From: Rhododendron vialii
Lineage: Eukaryota; Streptophyta; Magnoliopsida; Ericales; Ericaceae
Direction: 5' to 3'
Assembly: GCF_030253575.1 (NCBI RefSeq)
Contig: NC_080569.1
Location: 27,999,501 to 28,063,500 of the forward strand
Length of the DNA stretch: 64,000 bases
In this document: positions 46,260-57,933 of the stretch, piece after piece
Numbering within the stretch: the stretch's first letter is position 1
Layout of the letters: each line of letters starts with the position of its first letter
Program-made: the position numbers and the translations under genes
Notes under the pieces: model-generated
What the model saw: the letters and a program-made list of their open reading frames with translations, nothing else
Database searches by the model: none
What the model was told of the DNA's origin: nothing

Positions 46260-48420
46260 TTGGGTAAGTGTTACCTCAGTTAACTTGACTTAAAATCTAA
46301 TCACTTTGATTAGTATAGTTAGATCTATGTGGAAAATGATTGGTTGCTGCCAATAACCTTCTAGAATTTGATCCCAAGGGCATCCCTGGCAATTGCTCAA
46401 ATTAGCTCCCCAAGATATTCGCACCTCGGGTCCAACATTTTTTTGGAGCCCTGTAAAACTCAATCCAATAGATTTTTTCTGAATCAGCTCAATCCGATAG
46501 ATTTTTTCTGAATTTGTGCATGGTATGTACATGCTCATATGCACGATATGTCTAAAAATAATGGGCGGTTTGAATCATATATCTCCCTCGGGCCCCAAAA
46601 AAACTCATATGCGCATGGTATGTACATGTCATATGTATCTATAGCAGTGTTCATTGGCAAAAGCCGCACATATTCCCACACAACACAATTGACTTAGAGG
46701 TGTTTTGGCTAAATAAGCCACTTGACTTGATTTTTTTTGTTTTTATTGAAAAAAAAATCACATATGTTAGTTTCACATCAAATTTTTGTGATTATTAGTT
46801 CGTCGAGGAATCAAAAAATTAAAATTTGTGGTTTCAAACATAAATTTTTTTTGAAAAAAAAAACCAAAAATAAGTCAGAAAGCCAAATTTTTGCCCAAGG
46901 GGCGGTTGGAAAGCATAGAGTCCTTTTGATATATGTAACTTCTGAGACCGCACAATCGCCGGATATGATGGAGTCGTCAGCAAACTCTAGATGAGAAATG
47001 ATCCCGTTCTGGTATCTTAAAAAAAGAACTTTTAAAAAAGGAAGGTAATTTAAAGTTCAAAAATCATGTGTTTACGTAAATATATAATTTTTTTACCAAT
47101 ATGGATCTTGTTTGATAGATTTTATTGAGATCTTTTAAACGGTGCAAAATAAAATTAAAAAATTATTTTATATTTCCATTATATTTAAGCTTGAAATTAC
47201 CCTCTTTTTTTAAAAAAAAGAAGGTTGAAAAAGAAAGCCGAACGGCAAGCAAAGACTTATTATACAGTACATAAATTGTGTTTATCTTAAAGTTTGTCAT
47301 TGGGCTTATTGGTCAAACTTAGATATATAGAAACATAAACGTACATTCACGAAATGAAAAGCAAGTACTTATATATTATCTTAAACATTAATCGTCCCTT
47401 TCGAATAAAGTGATAACATTAAGCCAGAAAAAAAAAAAGGGGATTAAGATATTCTCACGTGATGGTCTCGCATGTAATCTCTCATATATGTGTTTCGATA
47501 TTGAACCTACTATGATCTTTCCTAGCTTTTAAGCTAATTGTATTTCGAACGAGTCTTTACCGCGGTCTGATCAATGTGTATTTTACATCTATGCATATTA
47601 CGTCGAAGTTTCCACAATGAAATTTAATGATTCCGATTGTAAAAGAAGAGATTGTGGCGTTTCCATAAAAGTCGTGTAAACAATCATAAATAATTGCTCA
47701 TTTTACTTTGGGTTAGAGTCCAACTTTGGTTAACTCTCAACCAATTAGGCTCGGTTTGTTTGGGCCAATTGGGCGTAAAGTATTTTACCTATTTTCCGGT
47801 GTTTGATTGCATAAAAAAGGAGAAAAATATTTTATCCGTTGTTTTTTACTACAATTCTCACTGCTCATTTCCTCGATCGTCGGTTCTGACTCACACTCAA
47901 TTCCCTCTCTCGCTCTTTCCTTAATTCTGAATTGAATTCCACCATTAAGCCCTCTCTCTCTACACTATTTTGTCAATTTCTGATAATATTTTTTCATGTG
48001 CTAACCAAACATCTGAAAATAAAATTTTAAATTTACTTTTAAAAAAAAAATCATGAAAATTATTTTACATCGAAACATTCGAATCCTTAATTTGGTTGTT
48101 TTGGGAGTTGTTTTCGGGCAGCAGTGGCATTGGGGTGTTTGGGCGGCCACAATGGAGGCAAAGGGGCGATTTTCAAGCATTTGTTTGTGAAATTAGCTCT
48201 TTTCTAATTATATTTTTCCTTCTTATTTTAGGAAAGAAAAATTCCGAGACGTGGAGAGGTGAGCTGAGAATTTACGAGTAGCAGTAGCAGGAGGGTATTA
48301 TGCACTTTCAGAGACTATCTCAACGTATTTTTTTTTCTTGTAGTACTAATTTCATTTTTTTATCCTGAATGGTTTTTTGTTTTTTTTCAATGTAATTTTC
48401 TTGACATATAGAAATAATAT
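46260..48420. other. Intergenic DNA, no gene recognised
   Basis: A/T-rich sequence. A decayed MITE-like stretch near 46470-46640 has repeated CATGGTATGTACATG phrases and relatives near 56340-56540. Poly-A and poly-T runs are frequent. Nothing coding can be supported. Confidence 0.5.
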
Positions 48421-48481
48421 GGGAAAATGACGGCCAATAACATATTTTGATAATTAATACCCGTTAAAGACATTTTCAGCA

Positions 48482-49531
48482 GGGAAAATTTCAAAAAAAC
48501 CCCTGAACTTTCTGACAACTCGCAAAAAAACACCTGAACTTTCTGACAACTCGCAAAAAAACACCTGAACTTTCACTATTAACAAAAAAACACCTAAACT
48601 TAGCATTCCGTTAACAATTAGACCCCTGCCGTCCAATTCCGTTAGTTTGTAACGGATGGAGCTAACGGAAGGCGTTAATTTTTTTTTTTTTTTACTTTTT
48701 ACATTAAAAAATTACTTTTAACTCTCTTTTTTTATTGGTATATAAATATGCAATAAAGTTCTTTTTTTATTATTATTTATCGAAAATTACTTTAACCCTA
48801 TTTTTTATTTTCAAATTTTACCTTTCCCCCCTCTCTCTCTCCCCCTTTTTTTCTTATTAGAATCGACTCCACACCACCAATTAACCCCACAACCAACCGC
48901 CTAAGCCTTAGCCACAATTTCAGAAATTCAAAAGTTCTTTTAACCTCCTCTTTGTAACCTTTTCGTTTTTTTACTACTTTTACTTCCAAAAATTACTTTT
49001 AACTCATTCATTTTTTAGTCATAAATAAATATGCAATAAAGTTCTTTTTTCCTTTCTCTTTTTCAAAAATTATTCACCCCCATTTTTTAACTATTACGAA
49101 AATTATTTTAACACCCCCTGCTTCCCCGCACCCCGCCCCGTTTTTTTTTTTTTACTTTCAAATTTAACCCCACAACCAACTGATAGATGAATTTTGGGTT
49201 TCTCCAAACTGATCGGTGGAGACAAGAGGAGGGAGGATTTTCATCAGTGGAGAGAGAGAGTATTTGAAAGTAAAAATGGGTCTTAAAGTTATTATTATTA
49301 ATAGTAAAGATTACAGTTAAAGTAATTCTTGATAAATAATAAGAAAAAAAACTTTATTTCATATTTATTTACTACTAAAAATAAAGAGTTAAAAGTAATT
49401 TTGGAAGTAAAAAATATAAAAAACAAGAATGCTGAAAAAAAGGAGGTTAAAAGCAATTTTGAATTTCTGAAATTAGAGCTAGAGTTTTGGCAGTTGATTG
49501 GTGGAGTGGGGTTAAAGTTCTAAAAAAAAAA

Positions 49532-49574
<43 letters not shown>

Positions 49575-49993
49575 GGAAAGGTAAAATTTGAAAGTAACAA
49601 AAAAGATGGTGGTTAAGGTTATTTTTGTAAATAGTAAAAAATAGAGTTAAAGTAATTTTTGATAAATAGTAAGAAAAAAAAAAGAACTTTATTGCATATT
49701 TATTTACCAATAAAAAAAGAAAGAGTTAAAAGTAATTTTTTAATGTAAAAAGTAAAAAAAAAAAAAGTTAACGCCTTCCGTTAGCTCCATCCATTACAAA
49801 CTAACGGAATTGGACGGCGGGGGTCTAATTGTTTACGGAATGCTAAGTTCAGGTGTTTTTTTGTTAATAGTGAAAGTTCAGGTGTTTTTTTGCGAGTTGT
49901 CAGAAAGTTCAGGTGTTTTTTTGTTAATAGTGAAAGTTCAGGTGTTTTTTTGCGAATTGTCAGAAAGTTCAGGGGTTTTTTTGAAATTCTCCC
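48482..49993. mobile_element. Mutator-like foldback element, 1512 bp, with 9-bp target duplication
   Basis: The left arm starts GGGAAAATTTCAAAAAAACC and the right arm ends in the inverted equivalent (GGTTTTTTTGAAATTCTCCC). Arms of several hundred bases share CCTTCCGTTAGCTCCATCC and inner AT-rich sequence. TTTTCAGCA is duplicated at 48473-48481 and 49994-50002. The right arm carries an extra 60-bp unit around TTCAGGTGTTTTTTTG relative to the left. No transposase is encoded. Confidence 0.88.
49535..49571. repeat. (GA)n microsatellite
   Basis: About 18 GA units inside the right arm of the foldback element. The left arm has only a short CT run near 48832. Confidence 0.95.
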
Positions 49994-50080
49994 TTTTCAG
50001 CATTAACAAATGTTCTCAACATGTTTTTGGTGGATATTAATTATCAAAATACGTCATGAGCCGTCATTTTCCCTTTTCTT

Positions 50081-50231
50081 TTTTCATATAACTTGGGCTT
50101 TCTAGGCCCACTAGGGAACTCTAAACCCATGCCCATCGGACTGGAGAATCTCCATCCTTTTTCATATAACTTGGGCTTTATAGGCCCACCAGGGAACTCT
50201 AAACCCATGCCCATCAGACTGGAGAACTCCA
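50081..50231. repeat. Two-copy tandem repeat, period 78 bp
   Basis: Copies start near 50081 and 50159. Both contain TTCATATAACTTGGGCTTT and GGGAACTCTAAACCCATGCC. They lie between two MITE copies. Confidence 0.9.
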
Positions 50232-50239
50232 TATTATTA

Positions 50240-50384
50240 GGGAAAATAACGACTCAAGAAGTGTTTTGATTCTTTCAAAAAAAAGATGACGTATTTTGAT
50301 AATTAATACACATCAAGGACCTGCTGAAAGCACGTTTTTGGCGGGTATTAATTATCAAAACACGTCATTGACCGTCATTTTCCC
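50240..50384. mobile_element. Short TIR MITE (145 bp), third copy
   Basis: The ends are GGGAAAATAACGACTCAAG and, inverted, ATTGACCGTCATTTTCCC. The interior contains TTTTGATAATTAATAC and its inverse, as in the 5992-6123 copy. Confidence 0.8.
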
Positions 50385-51044
50385 AAAAGAAATGGAAAAG
50401 AAAGACCTGTATCCATATTAAATTTGTGTTAATGGGCCGACTGGGTGGCATCTTCAAGTAAGATGGGAACTTTGGGTTTGTTCGGAACTTCTTTTTTTTT
50501 TATCCGGTTTGTTTGGAACTTGTGAAAAAAGAAAAGAATGGAAAATAACATTAACAAAATTTCTGTTTCATTGTTTGATTTGGAGAGAAGGATGAAGGAA
50601 AATAGCCAAATAAAGTATTCTGCAAAGTGAAATTCTCCTCGTTTTTCTCCCCTTTTTTTTTCCCGTTTCTCTCACTTTCGTCAAGTTCAAAACACAGCGT
50701 TAGAAAAGAGAATAAATTATATACACCGGCGGAGTAAACATTTATTTCCTCCAAATCAATTACTCAATGTTGTCGAAACAGTGGATTCCAATTAATAAAA
50801 CATAGCAACGTGACGCAATGTAAATGATTTCGAAGAAACAAATGTTTACGCCGACGATGTAAATAATTTAATCTCGTTAGAAAAGGCTCTTGGTTCTACA
50901 ACCATCATTGAAAGTACTCGAGCAACTTTTGGGGCTCATGATTTTCCTCCGTCTGGAAATGGATAATCTTTGGCCGTCTTGTTAATCTTTTGCTTCTGAT
51001 TTCCTTTGTTGTCTCTTTGTTCAATGCTTTGCATGATTGCATCC

Positions 51045-51435
51045 AGAAAGTCTATGGGTACAGAAATTTGGTACATATTTTGTACATAGATTTTTTCGTG
51101 GAGTCTATTACGGGTTCCACACAAAAGATCCGAACCGTTCACTAAATGTAAAATATTTTTTCAAGGGTTCTCGCAAAAATTCAGCTCAATCTGATACTTA
51201 TAGATATTCGATCCAATCATCTAATTTTTCATTTAGATTTCAGGATATGAAAAAGTTAGATGATTTGATCGAATATTTATAAGTATCAGATTGAACTGAA
51301 TTTTAGTGAGAGCCCTTGAAAAAATGTTTTACATTTAGTGAACGACTTGAATTATTTGTGTAGGACCCGTAGTGGGCCCCACGAAAAATCTATGTACAAA
51401 ATCTGTATCAAAATTCTGTACCAGTAGACTTTCTG
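51045..51435. mobile_element. Foldback MITE, about 390 bp, with 10-bp flanking duplication
   Basis: The arms pair from AGAAAGTCTATGGGTACAG inwards through ACATAGATTTTT, GTTCACTAAATGTAAAA, TTTTTTCAAGGG and GATACTTATA to a centre near 51240. GATTGCATCC occurs at 51035-51044 and 51436-51445. Part of this duplication could belong to the terminal repeats (the CC/GG at the junctions). Confidence 0.85.
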
Positions 51436-51445
51436 GATTGCATCC

Positions 51446-54400
51446 CTGCCAAAAAAAAATCAAGGGAAAAGAACGGTAGAAGGCAAATGCATGCCGCTTT
51501 TCTAAAGCAATGCGTGCATGCCATGTAAGACCAGGGCGGGCGCGTGCTGTGCACCTAATGCACAACACGTTGATGTCATAGTCGCTCTAAGCCAAGGCCC
51601 ATGAGGCACAAGCCTTAAGCCCTCCAAAATGTCCAAAAACTAGGACTTTCACTTGTTTTTAGTACCTAATGTATATGTGTTACTATATGGCCCATTTTTT
51701 AATCCATGAATATATTTTATATAAGACCTAATGGCCAAGTAAAAATGGAAAGGAGGACTAAAAACAAAAAACGAGAATAAAGTTAGATAACGGGACATCA
51801 TGATCGTTGATCTTTGAAAAAATTATTCAGTGCGGTGAGTGAATCATTAACATGGATGCATCTTTTCCCTTTAAACGATATTCCCATTGCAAACAAACAC
51901 AACGAACTAATGAAGAAGGAATTAAACGTTAAGTGATAAGATATTATAGGCCTCATTTTCGAGGATCGTCCTAGGCCTCTGAAATCTCAGAGCCGGCCAT
52001 GGATGCTGTGCGATCTCAACCATTCAAAAGTGTTATGGATGGTCCAGATTTTAAAAACTTTTCCGGGGAAACTCTTCCCCGGAAAAAATTTATTTTAATC
52101 TGGATCATTGATTACCGAGACGAATGGTCCAAATGGTGCACAGCACAACACAGTCCCCGCTTCCGTCTACAATCTACATGCATGCATGGCCAAATTTTTT
52201 GTTAAGAGTATTCATGGTAACTTATTTTGCAGAGCCTTCGTGCACTTTCCTATATAACTAGCTAAATCGTCGGAGGGTTCGTTGAGTTGTCGAGAACACC
52301 CCCATCCTTTGGACTTATTTTGCAGGAGTGCTTAATTTGAAGACAGCTGATCCGCCGGAGTTTCAACGGTCGCAACGAGATTTACGATTGACCGAGACCA
52401 ATGACCAGAGAGGGAACTCTTCTTCTCCACTCTAAGGAGGATACCGGAGAAAGCAGAGTGAGTGAATGAATGAGCAATCGAAACCATCTGATCCAGAAAC
52501 AATAAATCAAATCAAATCAAATCGCAAACAATCGGGCTCGACGAAGAAAATGACTACCGCAGAGAACTCTTCGGCATGATAAGATTTATACTCTACTTCA
52601 AAAATTAGAACAAAAAAATTGTTATATCTTTGAATTTTTTATAAACACGTATTGGTGAGTGTAAAAATTTTATATCCATCTTAAAATCAATTGATAATAA
52701 GTGAAAATGTCTCAAATGTTATTAAATAATCATTCATTTCACTCTCAAGCAATGTGAGACTTTATTTCCTTATTCCCTCTCTCTCTTGCTCTTATTGCTT
52801 GGGAAAGAGGTTTTTGTCATCGGTAGCTGCATTGAGATATGTTAGGTGGTGAGGGCTATAAATGGTGCACGATGGGTCATTGTTCTTGTTGGTTTTGCTC
52901 AAACACTCTATCCCTAATCCTAACACGTGACAACTAGGCCCCACGACTCCCCCTAATCCTAAAGCAGGAATTAATGGCTCCAATAAAACCTAAACCACAT
53001 GTGTAGACATTTGTTCCATTTGCACCCCTTGTTGGCATACTCATGCCTGGTTGGCATTGCAGGTGTAGCCCCCTCCCTGCACATAGCCGTGATCCCATAA
53101 GTGAGGTTTCAAGCTCACCTCCATGCTCCTATCCATCAAACCCCTCAAAATGTCTCCACATTTTTTTTCAACAAATAAGATCATCCCAGATATTATATAA
53201 AAAAAATAGTGCAATAAAATAGGACACTACCGGTCCGAAAATACAGAAAACAACAAACTGAAACAAAATACAACAAAACGAACAAAAAAGAAAAGAAAAG
53301 TCCCTTGGAGCCAAGATGTTGGAGTCGGACCCGTCAATCACACTCGTGAAGGGAGGTTAGAGAGTGGTCAAGTATGAACACAGAGCAAACTTTCCTGGAT
53401 GGACCCGCCACACCAACTTGAGCTCGTTCCCACTAAAGGCTAAAGCCGCCACATCAACATTTTTGGACTTGCACTAATCCTAGCACTACGAATGCGTCTC
53501 ACATATCACAAAACGATTTGAGTTGCGGGTTTAAGTTGGAACCAAAAATGTTGAGGCTTAGAGGGTTTTGGTAAATAGGAGAATAGAGGTGGGTTTCGGA
53601 TCTCAAAACGATTTGAGCTACGTATAAGCTAGTCTGAACTTTCTCATTTATCAAACAAGGGGGGGAAAATGCGTTTTCATTACTACTATTATAACCCTGC
53701 AAGCTCGGGCATATAGGCTATATCTAGGTGTGGGCTTGGGAGGACCGCGGCCATTTATTCATTCCGATCCTCTCCGGTCACGTTCCTTTCCTACTCTGTC
53801 GCACACCGCTGTTCACATGCATTGCTGTTCACATGCATGCATTGCTTTCATTTTTCTCCATCGCAGTTGAGCATGATTTTGTCTAGATCGAACTGTACGT
53901 ACATAATGTACACTTAAGTTTAATTGTAAGAGTTAGTATTGCTTCTTCCGAAATTGCCCACTTAAAATTTTGGACATTTTCTTGCACATAAAATGGAGTA
54001 TTATGATAAGATAATCGAACAATGTCATTAGTACTTTGTTTTATAACACAGGTTGTGCACATCTGGATAACCGGAGATATATAATACCCACATGAACTAA
54101 TCTACATTAATTGTTAAAAGTACTTAAGAAGTTTCGAATCTGTGTAACTGAGTCTCAAATCTTTCTGCTCGGATTTGGGGACGTACGGGATCGTTCATGT
54201 GGGTTTTGAGTAATATGGTTTATACATTGCTAGTTGCAAAAAAGAGCATGGAGAACGCAAATTAACCTCGGCAAATTTGGCCCAAATCACTACAATTAAG
54301 AAATTCTTAATTAGTCCGAAAAAAATAGTAAAGTATCTTTGAATATTGATTTCAGGGAAATTTTAATTTGTAACCCACGAAAAGTAGGGTTCCGTTTCAC

Positions 54401-57400
54401 TCGATCGGTTCATATCATCAATTGTATGGTTAAATTTAAATGTGTATTAATGCAAATGGTTGATCATTATGATCAGAGGCCAGATCTTTCTTTCCAGCCT
54501 GTACGGTTTGGTGAGTAGAGTATTAGCCCAAGTGATCTTGGCGGCCTCGATTGGCATCCTTACCTTAGTCACATAATTCTTATGCCCTGCGCTCACACTT
54601 TTTCTTCTTTTTTTTCGTGCATTGTGCTCATGCTCTCATTAATCTTCACTTTAGTGCATGTTAATAATTTGAGATGTATTTCACAGACGTATTAGCGATC
54701 ACGCGCATGCAAATTATATGACTTACATCCTCAGTACTAATGAATATTTCTTACTTGTTCCAAAAACTATATACTACAAGTCAAATATGGATCGTATTAG
54801 TTCAACATGCATATGTCTTAATTCTACATCAATTTTTCGTTGTGTATAGAATTCTACTTTCATGTGATCAACCAATATTTCTAGTTTCATTTCACTTCTG
54901 ATCAGCTCTTTTTAGAATTGGTTGAAAGATAAACAAGTTAAACAACGAACACTCAATAAACATACAGTAACTCAATCCGGAGGAATCACATTTTGAGTAC
55001 TATCTTCGGATATGTGTATCTGCGGATGTGTTCATCGATAGAATTTTGAAATACCGAACTCATTCATATGTGTAAGTATATATCACTTCAAATTAATGTT
55101 AACCGGATCGAACTATATTATATATCACTTCAAATTAATGTTTACCGGATCGAACTATATATATAGTACATAATGAGGTCATTCAAACATTCCTCATCAA
55201 TGAAATCTTGAGATGCGTCCAAGCTAGAGAACATAAATCCGACCCCTTTACCAGCTCATTTGCAGCTGTGAAATGTGAAAAGAGCCAGCACGTACTCCTA
55301 ATTTACCTCTGTTGCAAGCCAGGGACATGACAATGGAGAAGGTACGTACGTAGGAGTACTAAAACATGTATCCAACCTCCTATTCAAGAATGGGCAGAAT
55401 ATCAATAGGGAAAGTTTCATCGAATGTCCCATAACCAAAGTTATCAAAAACTTTAATTAGATTGTCAAAAAAAAATTCTTAATAACCCTCGGCGTTGAAC
55501 TCTATCAAACTGCAGGCGGAATTGGTGAGTTGTCTTCACTCGTAGAAAAACATCAAGAGATAGAATATTAAGATAATTAAATAAGTTTTGTATCTAAATC
55601 ATTCAGGTAAATTAACCTACATATATTTTTGTCCGTCGTGTTAATCTGTCAAGGACTACATGTTCAGTTAGATTTGACAGTTTCATATCCGATCTAGTAA
55701 AAAAAGAAATGAAAATCCCATTTAATCGTACGCATCTTGGGTGGATATAAATGAAACAAATTAGTGGCTACATCTCTAATGAGAGAAATATAAGAAAGGA
55801 AATTCGTTCAGAAAATATTAGAGATGCTTGTGTGGAAATATATACACCTACATAGACATGCGGTAGTCGAAAAAATCCGTGGGTAACTTGTTCATACTCC
55901 ATCGTACGTAGAGGCTCAATGTATGATTGACACATGAGTAAGAGATTTGTTAGAACATGTGTGAATATTAAATATCACATCGAATAAACAAGACAAATTA
56001 TAAGTCCTAATGCAATGTTGGATGGCTCACCAAAAAAAAGTGCAAAAATCTCAACTAAAAAATATAATGATAAAAAAAAGAGTACAAAAATCACTAAAAA
56101 AAAATGAAGGATAAGTAAAATGGGGACTTAACATTCCAAGGGTTAAGAGCATCTCCAACTCATACTCTATAACTCCAAATCTCCCTCCATTCATCTAAGG
56201 GTTAAGAGAATACAAAAATGAATTTTGTAGGGCCCACCTCGGGTCCCACAAAGATTATCCAAACTATCCATTATTTTTAAAATATTTTTTATGAAGCTCT
56301 ATAAAAAATCAGCTCAATCCGATATCGATAAGAGATTTTTTCGGAACTACTCAATTTTGCCCCTACAAATTCAATACATAGATATATATATCCTACCGCT
56401 ATCGGGTTAAGCTGATTTTTTAGAAAATTCTATAAAAAATGTGTTAAAAATAATAGACGATTTAAATCATATTTTTGAAATCCAAAATAGGCCTCACAAA
56501 ATTCATGTGTGCATACTCTGTACATACCATATGTACCTATAGTAGTGCTCTCCATATTTATCTCTATTTCGGAGGATTGATTTTCCACTCCCATATTTGG
56601 AATACTAAAATTTTATGAAAGATTTCCTCCATTTCACTCTCTCCAACCATACTCCAAATCTCCATATTGAAGAAAAGAGGAGACTATCTCAAGAGAATAT
56701 AGTCGTTCGAATTAAATGAGCCGACCGTTGGTCCTGACTTTCCAAATCTTTTCTAAACTGTCATTTTGATTTTCTGGTTTTCGGAATCATACTTTATTTC
56801 CTAAACGAAGACCACAAATCCACAGTACCAAACCCACGCGCAGATACCCCACGGCTCTACATAATCAAATCCACATTACCAAACGATTACCCAAGTAATG
56901 GGGTTTTTTGTGTCTAAATAAATTAATTGACTTTTTTTTTAAATCTTTATCAAAAAAATTCTATTTGTTAATTTTGCATAAATTTAGGTGAATTATTGCT
57001 TTGGCTCGAATAGAAAAATCAAAAAAGTGAAAAATTATTGTCGAAACATGGTTTTTTTGAATAAAATTGAAAAACCTAACTCTTTAAATAAAGTCATTTT
57101 TCTTTTTGTATTTATCCAAATTCGGGTGTCTTCCTTGAATCATCAATACATACTACATTTCTTTTCCTTTCCTCTTGTGTCAGCTTAGCAGAAAAAAAAA
57201 AAAAAAAAACCAATACATACTACATACAAATATGTTTTGCCTTCAAAAACATTCAAATCAAAATCTAACTCTTTAATTTTCTGGAGGGAGAAACATGGGG
57301 GTTAAATGTAGAGAAAAAATCATTTTATGCTTTTAGGGCACTGTCGTATGGTACTTTAAATTCAATTTTCATCACAAATATATCTTTTAATGCAAAAAAT

Positions 57401-57690
57401 AAGACTAATACTAGCATGTATCGAATACGGAATCAAAAAAATATTAAACCAATTTATCAACCAGCATTGTGCTATTTCGATCAGAACCAAATTTATCCCG
57501 TGCCTTAAATAAACACAAACGCTAGTTTTTACTATCACAAGCCAGGAAGAGTCACAAACTACAGTCTTAACGGTGCACAATTTGAATTCGTTTGGCGCGT
57601 GAATAGAAGCGCGTGAAGACACTCCAATCGAACTTTTTCTAACACAGTAATTGAACGGAATCTAGTAAAAGTAGACCGTTCCTCGTTACC
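51446..57690. other. Gene-poor intergenic region
   Basis: No coding sequence of any recognisable family is visible on either strand. Content seen: an inverted-repeat remnant near 51990-52165 (CTGTGCGATCT and its inverse around a GGGGAA/TTCCCC centre), a 42-bp tandem duplication at 55079-55162, a decayed inverted-repeat element around 56220-56540 (TTTTGTAGGGCCCACC to CCTCACAAAATTCATG), and scattered poly-A runs. The promoter of the CHUP1-like gene must lie at its right end. Confidence 0.55.
55079..55162. repeat. Two-copy 42-bp tandem repeat
   Basis: TATATCACTTCAAATTAATG is followed by TTAACCGGATCGAACTATAT, then again with TTTACCGG. The copies start at 55079 and 55121. Confidence 0.92.
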
Positions 57691-57765
57691 CGTGCTCTCT
57701 CTCTCTCTCTCTCCTCTCTCTCACTCTCTCTCTCTCTCTCTCAATTCTAACCTCTTTCCCTCTCT
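57691..57765. repeat. CT-rich microsatellite in the 5' leader of the CHUP1-like gene
   Basis: Several CT runs broken by single bases, 170-240 bp before the start codon. Such pyrimidine stretches are common in plant 5' leaders. Confidence 0.85.
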
Positions 57766-57933
57766 CACAAGTCACAAACTCCCCAACTTGTCTCTGCACT
57801 GCTACTTTCGCCTTTGTAGCCTTTGCCTCTAGATTTCAAACCACTGGTCCCTAAAAAATCTTGTGAAAACCATAGAGATAGACAGATAGATAGATACAGA
57901 CAAGAGATACAGAGAGAGTTGGGTGAAGCAACA

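Larger units (their letters stand above)
48421..50073. mobile_element. TIR MITE (second copy) split by a large foldback element
   Basis: The outer ends GGGAAAATGACGGCCAATAA and, inverted, CATGAGCCGTCATTTTCCC belong to the family at 5992-6123. Its interior is interrupted after CATTTTCAGCA by the element at 48482-49993. Without that insert the MITE would be about 130 bp, the size of its relatives. Confidence 0.85.

Noticed and set aside
48120-48280. Short + strand frame with hydrophobic stretch
   Set aside because: No family match. The surroundings are repeat-rich and AT-rich.
52000-52165. Possible MITE with CTGTGC ends
   Set aside because: Inverted similarity is present but the termini and target duplication could not be fixed.
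57823-57933. Longer N-terminus for the CHUP1-like protein
   Set aside because: The extension starts at TTG, not ATG, and sits in the CT-rich leader. The first ATG in frame is 57934.
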